The notes below the pieces were generated by a model that was not told the origin of the DNA, made no database searches, and was given only the letters and a program-made list of their open reading frames with translations. From NCBI RefSeq assembly GCF_037327425.1, contig NZ_CP147846.1, positions 4,836,001 through 4,900,000 on the forward strand: a stretch of 64,000 nucleotides of DNA, read 5' to 3'. This document shows, one piece after another, positions 34,176-42,188 of this stretch (the first letter of the stretch is position 1; each line of letters opens with the position of its first letter). The stretch comes from Rhodococcus sovatensis (GTDB taxonomy: Bacteria; Actinomycetota; Actinomycetes; Mycobacteriales; Mycobacteriaceae). Position numbers and translations under genes: made by a program.

Positions 34176-35375
34176 TCAGCGAGCCGAGCCGCGCATTCGG
34201 TCGATCACTCCGGTGATGAAGCTGGAAATGCTGTCGAGATCTTGGAGATAGGACCAGTAGTCGGGGTGCGTACCGGTCAGTGCTGCGTTGGCGCGGTCGA
34301 TTCGAGCCAGCTGAGCATCCAACACCGACCCCCATTCGGCAACCAGACCGCGATTGACCGCAAGTTGTTGTGCGTCTCGCAACCTGAAACGCACCGCCTG
34401 TTCTTTGCTTGTTGGGTCCGACTTCGCCTGGCGGAGCATCTCGAGGCGTTCGGTCACGGCGTCGACGAGCTTCTCCGCGTCGCTCAGATGCACGCGGGCC
34501 TGCGCGATGTAGTCCAACGACTGTTCCGGATCGCCGCACTCGGCCGAAGCGCGTGCCGCCGACAGGTCTTCCTGCGCCTGTTCGATGTGGCGTGCGCTGA
34601 GACGCTCGTTGCCGGACAGGTCGGCCGAGCTCGCGGCATTGAACTCCCGCAGTAGCGCGGAGAACGCGGGCGCGAGGCGGTCGAACCGAGTACTCACCGC
34701 TTCGACCCTGGTCCGGACGGAGGCCAGCGCTGACCTGGCCTCCTTGGCGCGGTGAGGTGCAGCAGCGACGGCCTCCTCGAGAGCGGACGCTGCCTCGCGC
34801 ACGTTCGCTGCGGCGGTACGCGCGCCGAGAGCGTCCCGTGCACTCATCATGGTGTCGAGGGACGCGACCGCAGCATCGACGGCCCGCCATGCCGAGCGGA
34901 TGGACGGGTAATCGGTGAACGCGGGATCGGCGGAGGCCACGGCCAATTGGGCTTTCTCCGCGGCGGCCTTCGCGTCCTGTGCAAGTCGAGGTGTCGCTGC
35001 GAGTGCGGACCGAGCATGTTCGAGCGTGTCTCGGTGCGCGCTGTAGAACCGGTCCACGGCCTTGGCCGCTTCACCGAGGCCGTGAGCTGCATTCTGGAAC
35101 GCGGCCTGAGCCTGCGTCGTGACGATGCCGTCGAACTGCTCGACAGCTGCCAGGTAGGCGGCGCCGGCGTCGAAGCAGGCCTTCTCCGTGGAGGCCCACT
35201 GCGCCGACAGATCGCGTTCAGGAGTGACGCTACGGACAGCGTCCACTCCGGAGGATGCGATCGATTGACGCTTGTCCATGTCGAGGAACGCGGCCACTGC
35301 GCTGTCCTGTGCCGCGCGCGCACTGGGATCCGGCGCGCCGGAGCGACGGAAGAGTCCAGGTCGGCGACTTGTCAC
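34176..35375 (-). CDS. Ter-cluster coiled-coil protein of unknown function
   Basis: A 399-residue protein from GTG 35375 (VTSRRPGLFRRSGAPDPS), the first gene of the minus-strand Ter operon and 28 bp before the lyase. It is almost wholly helical and rich in Ala, Glu, Arg and Asp, with long heptad-like stretches (ARSALAATPRLAQDAKAAAE, LDYIAQARVHLSDAEKLVDA). No membrane segment or enzymatic motif is visible. Similar helical proteins open Ter operons in other actinobacteria. A scaffold role is only a guess. The 136-bp gap to the divergent terD (35376-35511) should hold promoters for both directions. Confidence 0.75.
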   Translation of the reverse strand: MTSRRPGLFRRSGAPDPSARAAQDSAVAAFLDMDKRQSIASSGVDAVRSVTPERDLSAQWASTEKACFDAGAAYLAAVEQFDGIVTTQAQAAFQNAAHGLGEAAKAVDRFYSAHRDTLEHARSALAATPRLAQDAKAAAEKAQLAVASADPAFTDYPSIRSAWRAVDAAVASLDTMMSARDALGARTAAANVREAASALEEAVAAAPHRAKEARSALASVRTRVEAVSTRFDRLAPAFSALLREFNAASSADLSGNERLSARHIEQAQEDLSAARASAECGDPEQSLDYIAQARVHLSDAEKLVDAVTERLEMLRQAKSDPTSKEQAVRFRLRDAQQLAVNRGLVAEWGSVLDAQLARIDRANAALTGTHPDYWSYLQDLDSISSFITGVIDRMRGSAR

Positions 35376-35511
35376 TTGCCCGATAGTACTGACGGGAACT
35401 TCGCAGCGTGGGGTGTGCGTTGGCGTTAGGACAACCGACGTACTGGCACGAATCGGACACGAGACCACTACGGTGAACTGCGTAGGGGAACTCACTGCGA
35501 AAGGACTCTCA

Positions 35512-36087
35512 ATGGGCGTCAGCCTCAGCAAGGGCGGCAATGTCTCACTCACCAAGGCGGCTCCGAACCTGACCGCTGTGACGGTCGGTCTCGGATGGGA
35601 CATTCGTTCCACCACCGGCACGGACTTCGACCTCGACGCCAGCGCAATCGCGCTCGGAGCCGACAAGAAGGCCCTCAGCGACCAGCACTTCGTTTTCTTC
35701 AACAACCTCAAGTCCCCCGACGGATCGATCGAGCACACCGGCGACAACACCACGGGTGAGGGCGAGGGCGACGACGAGCAGATCAAGGTAGACCTGGCGG
35801 CGGTTCCGCCGAACGTCGACACGATCACCTTCCCCGTCTCGATCTACGACGCCGATGCACGCTCGCAATCGTTCGGTCAGGTGCGCAACGCGTTCATTCG
35901 CGTCATCAACCAGGCGGACAACTCCGAGCTGGCTCGCTACGACCTCAGTGAGGACGCCTCGACCGAAACCGCCATGGTGTTCGGTGAGCTGTACCGCAAT
36001 GGCGCCGAGTGGAAGTTCCGCGCCGTCGGCCAGGGCTACGCCTCGGGCCTCGCCGGAATCGCCCGCGATTTTGGGGTAAACGTCTAG
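35512..36087 (+). CDS. terD: TerD family calcium-binding stress protein
   Basis: A single-domain TerD protein of 191 residues, the normal length. ATG 35512 has AAAGGA 7 nt upstream. Features are MGVSLSKGGNVSLTKAAP, VGLGWDIR, DFDLDASAIAL, FVFFNNLKSPDGSIEHTGDN, TGEGEGDDEQIKVDL and ELYRNGAEWKFRAVGQGY. The acidic loops are the known Ca2+ sites of the fold. It diverges from the coiled-coil gene and is followed by a strong terminator before the TerC-like gene, so it can be transcribed on its own. Confidence 0.95.
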   Translation: MGVSLSKGGNVSLTKAAPNLTAVTVGLGWDIRSTTGTDFDLDASAIALGADKKALSDQHFVFFNNLKSPDGSIEHTGDNTTGEGEGDDEQIKVDLAAVPPNVDTITFPVSIYDADARSQSFGQVRNAFIRVINQADNSELARYDLSEDASTETAMVFGELYRNGAEWKFRAVGQGYASGLAGIARDFGVNV

Positions 36088-36113
36088 TAAAGCGTAGGTC
36101 AAGATTGGGACTA

Positions 36114-36157
36114 CCCCGCTTCGTCGTTCATGATGAGGCGGGGATTTTCCTATTTTG
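36114..36157 (+). terminator. Rho-independent terminator after terD
   Basis: CCCCGCTTCGTC (36114-36125) pairs with GATGAGGCGGGG (36132-36143) as a 12-bp stem with two G-U pairs and a GTTCAT loop. ATTTTCCTATTTT follows directly. It separates terD from the TerC-like gene. Confidence 0.9.
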
Positions 36158-36195
36158 TGCTTTCCTTGCGCCGGTTACAGAAAGGCCACTAGCCC

Positions 36196-37308
36196 GTGGT
36201 TCTACGCATCTTCGGTTGGTCCATCGGAGTCACGATCGTCTCGGTGATCGTGGCGTTCATTTACGGGGGATGGCAGGCGCTGTTCCTGGTCCTCATCCTC
36301 GGCATCCTCGAGGTGTCGCTCTCCTTCGACAACGCCGTCATCAACGCGACGGTTCTGCGTCGGATGAGCGAGTTCTGGCAGAAGATCTTCCTTACTATCG
36401 GCATCGTCATCGCCGTGTTCGGTATGAGGCTGCTGTTCCCGCTCGTCATCGTCTGGGCTGCGTCCGGGCTCGGCCCGGTTGCGGCCGTGCGGTTGGCGCT
36501 GAATCCACCGCCGGACGACGCCGCGTACTTCGCAGACGGAAGTCCGAGCTACGAGACGCTCCTCACCGATGCTCACCCGCAGATCGCGGCGTTCGGCGGC
36601 ATGTTCCTGCTGATGCTGTTCCTCGGGTTCATTTTCGAGGACCGCGAGATCACCTGGCTGAGCTGGCTCGAGAAGCCGCTCGCCAGGATCGGCCGGCTCG
36701 ACCAGCTTGCCGTGGTCGTCGCCAGCATCATCCTCGTTCTCACTGCGGAGTTCCTGGCGGAGGACGAGAAGATCTCCACCGTCATGGTCGCCGGTGTGCT
36801 CGGAATGATCACCTACATCGCCGTCAACGGGTTGGGTGAGCTGTTCCACATCGAAGAAGAGGGCGAGGAGGGTGCCGAGAGCGCTTCTTCGGGCGGCCCG
36901 ACGCAGCTGGCCAAGGCGACAGGCAAGGCAGGCTTCTTCCTGTTCCTGTACCTCGAAGTACTCGACGCGTCGTTCTCGTTCGACGGCGTCATCGGCGCAT
37001 TCGCGATCACCGCGGATCCGATCATCATCGCCCTGGGTCTCGGCTTCATCGGTGCGATGTTCGTCCGTTCGATCACCGTCTTCCTCGTCCGCAAGGGAAC
37101 GTTGTCGGACTACGTCTACCTCGAACACGGCGCGCACTGGGCCATCGGCGCGCTGGCGCTCATTCTGATGGTGTCGATCGGTGTGCACGTCAACGAGATC
37201 ATCACCGGACTCGTCGGAGTGTTCTTCATCGGTGCTGCATTCGTCAGCTCGGTGATGCGCAACCGCAAGTTGGAAGCACAGGGCGCGGACACCCACGTGC
37301 ACGTCTAG
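36196..37308 (+). CDS. TerC-like integral membrane protein (DUF475)
   Basis: A 370-residue membrane protein from GTG 36196, with about nine hydrophobic segments. The TerC hallmarks are duplicated: GILEVSLSFDNAVINATVL near the N-terminus and LEVLDASFSFDGVIGAFAI in the second half, each with Asp in the membrane. Other regions are FLGFIFEDREITWLSWLE and LAEDEKISTVMVAG. The length and the EDREITW region fit the DUF475 branch. TerC proteins are linked to metal handling (manganese export in several bacteria) and to the tellurite response. It is the last plus-strand gene of the island and is followed by GC-rich hairpins. Confidence 0.92.
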   Translation: MVLRIFGWSIGVTIVSVIVAFIYGGWQALFLVLILGILEVSLSFDNAVINATVLRRMSEFWQKIFLTIGIVIAVFGMRLLFPLVIVWAASGLGPVAAVRLALNPPPDDAAYFADGSPSYETLLTDAHPQIAAFGGMFLLMLFLGFIFEDREITWLSWLEKPLARIGRLDQLAVVVASIILVLTAEFLAEDEKISTVMVAGVLGMITYIAVNGLGELFHIEEEGEEGAESASSGGPTQLAKATGKAGFFLFLYLEVLDASFSFDGVIGAFAITADPIIIALGLGFIGAMFVRSITVFLVRKGTLSDYVYLEHGAHWAIGALALILMVSIGVHVNEIITGLVGVFFIGAAFVSSVMRNRKLEAQGADTHVHV

Positions 37309-37334
37309 TCGGTAGCACTGGGGGCTCCGCCCCC

Positions 37335-37380
37335 CAGTGGCACGGTTAAGTGCATCAGGGTGCACTCAACCGTGCCACTG
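37335..37380. repeat. 46-nt imperfect palindrome (copy 2), terminator-like
   Basis: The left arm CAGTGGCACGGTTAAGTGCA pairs with the right arm at 19 of 20 positions; the loop is TCAGGG. Compared with copy 1 (15425-15470), the G:C pair at stem position 8 is A:T, and the A.C mismatch at position 14 is kept. It lies 26 bp after the TerC-like stop, next to GGGGCTCCGCCCC. Confidence 0.85.
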
Positions 37381-37424
37381 CGGCGGAGCCGCTCACGCCT
37401 ACCGGGAACTGTGCTGAGAGGGGC

Positions 37425-37802
37425 CTAGAGCTCCGCGATGTCGATGAGCCCGTCCTGCAGCGCCCGAGCGACGAGAGCTGCCTTGCTCGGGGCGGGTCTA
37501 CCGACGGCGGCGTACTTGGTGCGGATTCGGGTCAGGTGAGTGTTGACCGTCCCGAGAGACAGGAACAGCAACTGTGCGACCTCCACCTTGGAATCGGATC
37601 GAATCCACTCGGTGAGTACCTGGATTTCGCGCTTGGTCAGCATCGGCTGCAGCCGAGTCGGGCGGGCCTGAACCTGTGACGGCGGGACCTGAGCGACCGG
37701 GGGAACGAGCGAGATGCTCCGACGCCGGTGAAGCTCGGTGGCCTGACCGCCCGTCGAGACCCGCGTCGAAACTACTGCTGAGGTGTCGAGATTGGCTGTC
37801 AT
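37425..37802 (-). CDS. Small LuxR-type DNA-binding protein without receiver domain
   Basis: A 125-residue protein from ATG 37802 with GGGGAGA 6 nt upstream. Only a C-terminal GerE/LuxR helix-turn-helix is present (LTKREIQVLTEWIRSDSKVE, LGTVNTHLTRIRTKYAAVGR). The N-terminal 55 residues are low in complexity. The C-terminal region RPAPSKAALVARALQDGLI closely parallels the next regulator (RPAPTKTDLYKRAVEDGWL), so the two probably arose by duplication and may bind related sites. No phosphorylation domain is visible. Confidence 0.85.
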   Translation of the reverse strand: MTANLDTSAVVSTRVSTGGQATELHRRRSISLVPPVAQVPPSQVQARPTRLQPMLTKREIQVLTEWIRSDSKVEVAQLLFLSLGTVNTHLTRIRTKYAAVGRPAPSKAALVARALQDGLIDIAEL

Positions 37803-37941
37803 GTGTCGTCTCCCCGAATTGTGGAGGTTATGCCTGGGCAAAACCGGTGCAGACAATCTTCACAGGAAGCTGCCAGGTTGTCTGCCCGGAAAACTAGGGG
37901 CATTGAAACTACAAGTAGCTATCGATTCCAGCGGCGAGGAG

Positions 37942-38649
37942 TCAGCTCCGTGGTGGCAATTCCGGCATCGGCAGCCATCCATCCTCGACCGCGCGCTTGT
38001 ACAGGTCGGTCTTGGTCGGAGCCGGACGTCCAGCTTCGGCGTACTTGTTTCTGATTCGAACCAAGTAGTCGTTGACTGTCTGCTCGGAGAGTCCCGCCAG
38101 CCGCGCCACGCGTCCGGCCTTCTCTCCCGACGCGTACAGGGCAAGGACCTCGCGTTGACGTGGACTGAGACCGACATCGGGAAGGTGAGGATCACCGTCG
38201 ATCGCCGCGGCCCAGTCGGTCGTGACGACCTGACCCCCGGCGGCGGCACGTCGAATGGCCGAGACGATGGCGGCGGCGGGCTCGGATTTCCGTACGACGC
38301 CCAGTACTCCGGCGCGGGCGGCCGAACGGACGAGGAAGGGGTTTTCGGCTCCCGTATAGACGAGTACCTGCACGCCGATGCTGTGAAGCTTCTCGACGTT
38401 GGAGCGTGGCGACGACCCGTCGCCGAGACGCAGATCGAGTACGACGAGGTCGAGCTGTGGACCCCGCGACAGAAGTTCGTCGACGGTAGTTGCGACGGCC
38501 ACCAGGTCGAGGTCGGCTTCGTCGGCAAGTATTGCCTGCAGTCCGACCGCCACGGATTCGTGATCCTCGACGAGGCCGATTCTGCGGAGGTGTACCTGCT
38601 CGGTTGTTTCGGTCTCGACCTCGGTCGATTCCCCCGTACCCAAAGTCAT
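37942..38649 (-). CDS. NarL/LuxR-family response regulator
   Basis: A 235-residue two-component regulator. The receiver domain (about residues 22-140) has IGLVEDHESVAVGLQAIL with the acidic pocket, the phospho-Asp in LDLVVLDLRLGDGSS, and VLVYTGAENPFLV and GVVRKSEPAA with the Thr and Lys positions. The LuxR helix-turn-helix follows (LSPRQREVLALYASGEKAGR, LSEQTVNDYLVRIRNKY). No kinase gene is adjacent. The NarL-type kinase at 4930-6162 also lacks a partner. It lies 139 bp upstream of the small LuxR protein in the same direction. Confidence 0.92.
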   Translation of the reverse strand: MTLGTGESTEVETETTEQVHLRRIGLVEDHESVAVGLQAILADEADLDLVAVATTVDELLSRGPQLDLVVLDLRLGDGSSPRSNVEKLHSIGVQVLVYTGAENPFLVRSAARAGVLGVVRKSEPAAAIVSAIRRAAAGGQVVTTDWAAAIDGDPHLPDVGLSPRQREVLALYASGEKAGRVARLAGLSEQTVNDYLVRIRNKYAEAGRPAPTKTDLYKRAVEDGWLPMPELPPRS

Positions 38650-38732
38650 CTTCCGCCCCCTCGGCGATTGCGGCTACCTGATCTTCTGTCGAACGGAAGG
38701 GTTGGTTCGTTACGCACAGCAGCCGTCGCTGT

Positions 38733-40145
38733 TCACGATGCAGTCGACGCGGGTGACGTACGAGCGTCGCGCCGTTCGGAGACTGACTTGCGGGGCGGGT
38801 CGTCGTATCGCAGTCCAGCCCTCGCGAACACGAAGAAGGCGACGACGAGGAGCAACGCCCGACCCCAGACTCCGACTTCGACGAAGAACAACTCGGTGCC
38901 GGCGTCGGACCCCTGGGCGAGTGCGGCGAAATATTTGAATACGCCGATTCCCATCGAGAGGTCGGCTACGAGATATGCGACGACGAGTGCCCACGGCACC
39001 CTCAGGAGCACGAAGAAGGGAATCAACCAGAGGGTGTACTGAGGGGAATGGACCTTGTGCAGTAGCAGGAAGCCGCACAGCATCGACCCACTTACCGCGA
39101 CCCACGGGTAGACATGCTCTGCTTTCGCTCGGCGGGCTCCGATCCACAGAGCCACAGCGAAGGCGGTGAACACGAGCAGAGGCGACGCGATGTCGACCAT
39201 GTCCTGAAACGCAGCTTCCCCGCGCTCGTAACTCTCCGGCGTCGTCGCATCGGTGACGTAGAGCTGCCGGAGTCCCCAGTACCAGATCGAGTTGGTTGTG
39301 ATGTCGGCTTGGCGCAGCGTTTGGAAAGCGAATGACGCTCGCCAGCCCTCGTACCCGAGGATGGCGAATGGCGCGTTGATCGCAACGACGGTGGCGGTGG
39401 CTGCGCCGAGCACCGACAACCCGCCGCGGATGTCGAGCTTGGTTCCGGCAACTCGGCCTGCCGCTCCGCCGTATGCGACGAACGCCGCGAGCGGCAGGAC
39501 GAACGCACCGGGGTAGAGCTTGAGGCAGAACCCGATTGCTAGCAACACGGCGGCCACAATTGCCTTGGCGCGCAGCGGCATTCGACTTGTCATGACGAAG
39601 ACGGCGCCGACGGCGGTGGCCACGACTGGCAGCTCCCAGTTATGGAACGCGTAGAGCACCAGCGGTGGACCCACCGACCAGAGCAATGCGGCCTTGCCTG
39701 CCAAACGGCCGAGCATCCAGGCGGTCAGCAGCCCGAACGGAGCGAGCAGCAGTGCCGAGTACAGCAGGAACTCGGCGTCGGTGTGGGCCGGGATTGCGCC
39801 GATCCACATCAGTACCCCGCTCAGCACCGGATACTCCACGGTCCCGCCGGTCAGCACTCCGTTGGAGGTGATGGCACCGTCGAGATAGGGAAAGACGTGA
39901 TTGTCGATGTCTCGGCCCAGCCACAGGAACTGGATGTCGGAGTAGCAGACCGAACTGTCCTTGACGGCATCGAAAACGGTGCTTCGACCGTTCTCCAAGA
40001 ACGGAGCGACCGCGCATCTCGCTTTGTTCAGATAGCCGAGAAGCAGAGTGAACGCGCACAGGGTGACAACGACGATTGTGGTGGTCGTTGACGTTCTGGG
40101 TCCGCGCGGGCGCAGCCCACGGGACCACTGTCCACCCGATTGCAT
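38733..40145 (-). CDS. GT87-type polytopic membrane protein (second copy)
   Basis: A 470-residue membrane protein from ATG 40145, with about eleven hydrophobic segments. It parallels the GT87 protein at 24665-26221 at several positions: SVCYSDIQFLW against MCYSDTVPLF, VEYPVLSGVLMW against MEYPVLSGLYQY, CLKLYPGAFVLPL against AAKLYPLLLLGPL, and LLHKVHSPQYTLWLIPFFVL against LLTNKVWSPQYSLWLVPLAVL. A role as a lipid-linked sugar transferase is inferred from the family. It diverges from rpsF; the gap 40146-40307 holds the ribosomal operon leader. Confidence 0.85.
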   Translation of the reverse strand: MQSGGQWSRGLRPRGPRTSTTTTIVVVTLCAFTLLLGYLNKARCAVAPFLENGRSTVFDAVKDSSVCYSDIQFLWLGRDIDNHVFPYLDGAITSNGVLTGGTVEYPVLSGVLMWIGAIPAHTDAEFLLYSALLLAPFGLLTAWMLGRLAGKAALLWSVGPPLVLYAFHNWELPVVATAVGAVFVMTSRMPLRAKAIVAAVLLAIGFCLKLYPGAFVLPLAAFVAYGGAAGRVAGTKLDIRGGLSVLGAATATVVAINAPFAILGYEGWRASFAFQTLRQADITTNSIWYWGLRQLYVTDATTPESYERGEAAFQDMVDIASPLLVFTAFAVALWIGARRAKAEHVYPWVAVSGSMLCGFLLLHKVHSPQYTLWLIPFFVLLRVPWALVVAYLVADLSMGIGVFKYFAALAQGSDAGTELFFVEVGVWGRALLLVVAFFVFARAGLRYDDPPRKSVSERRDARTSPASTAS

Positions 40146-40232
40146 GCAGCCAGCCTATGTTCTCGCGCGGCACGGGTTGGAACCGTCGACTGATTTCCCA
40201 GGTCAGGGCCCGCTCGTGTACCCTCCAAAGGT

Positions 40233-40274
40233 TGCTGACGCAACGACCCTCCTGCCACGGATAGTCCGTGGCCG
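40233..40274 (+). promoter_or_regulatory. Hairpins in the rpsF leader
   Basis: Two stems precede rpsF: GTTGC/GCAAC with loop TGAC (40233-40246), and GCCACGGA/TCCGTGGC with loop TAG (40256-40274), followed by CGTTTT. They lie 34-75 bp before the start and could be a leader regulatory structure or attenuator. Leader control by S6:S18 is known in other bacteria; the match here is untested. Confidence 0.5.
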
Positions 40275-40307
40275 TTTTCACTAGTCCACAGGAGGTGATG
40301 AGGTCTT

Positions 40308-40595
40308 ATGCGTCATTACGAATTGATGGTCATTCTCGACCCCAACCTGGACGAGCGCACCGTCGCTCCGTCTCTCGACACGTTCCTCAACGTCGTTCGC
40401 AAGGACGGCGGCAGCGTCGACAAGGTCGATGTCTGGGGTAAGCGTCGTCTGGCTTACGAGATCGCCAAGCACGCCGAGGGCATCTACGCCGTTGTGAACA
40501 TCAACGCCGAGCCCGCCACCGTCAGCGAACTCGACCGCCAGCTCGGACTCAACGAGTCCGTACTGCGCACGAAGGTCCTGCGACAGGGCAAGTAA
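40308..40595 (+). CDS. rpsF: 30S ribosomal protein bS6
   Basis: A 95-residue ribosomal protein of full length. It reads MRHYELMVILDPNLDERTV, GKRRLAYEIAKHAEGIYAVV and LGLNESVLRTKVLR, all hallmarks of bS6, which binds bS18 and 16S rRNA in the small-subunit platform. A strong ribosome-binding site (AGGAGGTGATG) lies 10-20 nt upstream. It is the first gene of the conserved rpsF-ssb-rpsR-rplI operon. Confidence 0.98.
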   Translation: MRHYELMVILDPNLDERTVAPSLDTFLNVVRKDGGSVDKVDVWGKRRLAYEIAKHAEGIYAVVNINAEPATVSELDRQLGLNESVLRTKVLRQGK

Positions 40596-40653
40596 TTGTC
40601 GTTGCTCGCCTCTAGGCTGGCATCAACAAAGACTTACTACTGAAAGAGGAACC

Positions 40654-41202
40654 ATGGCAGGCGAGACCGTCATCACCGTCGTCGGGAACTTGACGGCAGA
40701 TCCAGAACTTCGCTTCACCCCGGCCGGCGCGGCCGTGGCCAACTTCACCGTTGCGTCCACACCGCGCACGTTCGACCGTCAATCCAACGAATGGAAAGAC
40801 GGAGACGCACTCTTCATGCGCTGCAACATCTGGCGCGAGGCTGCGGAGAACGTGGCCGAGAGCTTGACCCGCGGCGCGCGTGTCGTCGTTACCGGACGGC
40901 TCAGGCAGCGTTCGTACGAAACGCGTGAAGGCGAGAAGCGGACTGTCGTCGAACTCGAGGTCGACGAGATCGGTCCTTCCCTGCGCTACGCCACGGCCAA
41001 GGTCAACAAGGCCAACCGCGGTGGTGGAGGCGGAGGCGGCGGATTCAGCGGCGGCTCTGGTTCCTCAGGCGGATCAGGCGGAGGACGCTCCAACTCCGGC
41101 TCGGGATCCAATTCCGGTGGAGACGACCCGTGGGGCAGTGCACCCGCGGCGTCCGGCTCCTTCGGCGGATCACGTGGCGGGGACGACGAGCCTCCGTTCT
41201 AG
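40654..41202 (+). CDS. ssb: Single-stranded DNA-binding protein
   Basis: A 182-residue SSB. The OB fold covers residues 1-112 (GETVITVVGNLTADPELRFT, FMRCNIWREAAENVAESL, RVVVTGRLRQRSYET). A Gly/Ser-rich linker follows, then the acidic partner-binding tip DDEPPF. It coats single-stranded DNA in replication and repair, and its position between rpsF and rpsR is conserved in actinobacteria. Its gene lies 58 bp after rpsF. Confidence 0.98.
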   Translation: MAGETVITVVGNLTADPELRFTPAGAAVANFTVASTPRTFDRQSNEWKDGDALFMRCNIWREAAENVAESLTRGARVVVTGRLRQRSYETREGEKRTVVELEVDEIGPSLRYATAKVNKANRGGGGGGGGFSGGSGSSGGSGGGRSNSGSGSNSGGDDPWGSAPAASGSFGGSRGGDDEPPF

Positions 41203-41245
41203 ATCCATTGCGATCGAGAACAACCAGATGTAACGGAGACACACC

Positions 41246-41488
41246 ATGCCCAAACCGCCATTGCGCGACAAGGTGCTCAAGAAGAAGGCGTGTTCTTTCT
41301 GCAAGGAAAAGAACACGCAGATCGATTACAAGGACACGACGCTGCTGCGTAAGTACGTCAGCGACCGCGGGAAGATCCGCGCGCGTCGAGTCACCGGCAA
41401 CTGCGTCCAGCATCAGCGTGACGTGGCCGTTGCCGTGAAGAACTCGCGTGAGGTAGCTCTGCTCCCTTACGCCGCGACGGCACGATAG
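41246..41488 (+). CDS. rpsR: 30S ribosomal protein bS18 (zinc-binding Cys form)
   Basis: An 80-residue bS18. It reads KKKACSFCKEKNTQIDYKD and later VTGNCVQHQRDVAVAVKNSR. The CxxC pair plus the later Cys and His mark the C+ (zinc-binding) form rather than the Cys-free paralogue that zinc-starved mycobacteria use. It pairs with bS6 in the ribosome. ATG 41246 follows ACGGAGACACACC. Confidence 0.97.
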   Translation: MPKPPLRDKVLKKKACSFCKEKNTQIDYKDTTLLRKYVSDRGKIRARRVTGNCVQHQRDVAVAVKNSREVALLPYAATAR

Positions 41489-41503
41489 AAAGGGGCGATC
41501 ACC

Positions 41504-41959
41504 ATGAAGCTGATCCTCACCGCTGATGTAGACAACCTCGGTGCGCCTGGCGATACCGTTGAGGTCAAGGACGGATACGGCCGCAACTTCCTGCTGCCTC
41601 GCGGATTGGCCATTGCGGCCACCCGCGGTGCACAGAAGCAGGTCGAAGGCATCCGCCGTGCTCAGGAAGCTCGTGCCGTCCGCGGCCTCGAGCACGCCAA
41701 TGAGCTCAAGCAGGCCATCGAAGGGCTCGAGTCCGTGTCGCTGTCGGTCAAGACCGCGGGCGACAAGGGCAAGCTGTTCGGTTCGGTCACCGCTGCGGAC
41801 GTCGCTGGTGCCCTCAAGGCATCGGGCGGACCGGTCGTCGACAAGCGCAGCATCGAGCTGCCGAAGGCGCACATCAAGGCAACAGGCAAGCACGGCGTCG
41901 TCGTGAACCTGCATCCCGATGTGGCTGCCAAGTTCACGCTGGAGGTCGTCGGAAGCTGA
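41504..41959 (+). CDS. rplI: 50S ribosomal protein bL9
   Basis: A 151-residue ribosomal protein. The N-terminal globular part reads MKLILTADVDNLGAPGDTVEVKDGYGRNFLLPRGLA; a long helix and a C-terminal domain (LFGSVTAADVAGALKASGGP, IKATGKHGVVVNLHPDV) follow. It is the last gene of the operon, 15 bp after rpsR, and is followed by a strong terminator. Confidence 0.98.
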   Translation: MKLILTADVDNLGAPGDTVEVKDGYGRNFLLPRGLAIAATRGAQKQVEGIRRAQEARAVRGLEHANELKQAIEGLESVSLSVKTAGDKGKLFGSVTAADVAGALKASGGPVVDKRSIELPKAHIKATGKHGVVVNLHPDVAAKFTLEVVGS

Positions 41960-41986
41960 TTCAGCTCCCGGCCCGTTACGGCTGAG

Positions 41987-42023
41987 AAAAGCCCCCACGA
42001 ACACTGGTTCGGGGGGCTTTTTT
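41987..42023 (+). terminator. Rho-independent terminator after rplI
   Basis: GCCCCC (41991-41996) and CGAAC (41998-42002) pair with GTTCG (42007-42011) and GGGGGC (42012-42017), with one bulged A. Six T follow (42018-42023). It ends the rpsF-rplI operon. Confidence 0.95.
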
Positions 42024-42188
42024 CGTGTCTTTTCACAAAAGGCAGTGCCACAACGGATTTTGTTTGTGAGGGATGTCTCTTGGGGGGCGTCCGGTGTTCG
42101 GTTTGCGTACCCTTTGAAATGGGGGCGACGCACGTAGCTCGACACTTGTACACCCGACCAGACGCCGAGACGCCCGGAGGACCCTGCC

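Noticed and set aside
36114..37380. Attachment site of an integrated element around the Ter island
   Set aside because: No integrase, tRNA target or flanking direct repeat was found. The 46-nt hairpin at 37335 has its partner at 15425, outside the island, so it does not define island ends.
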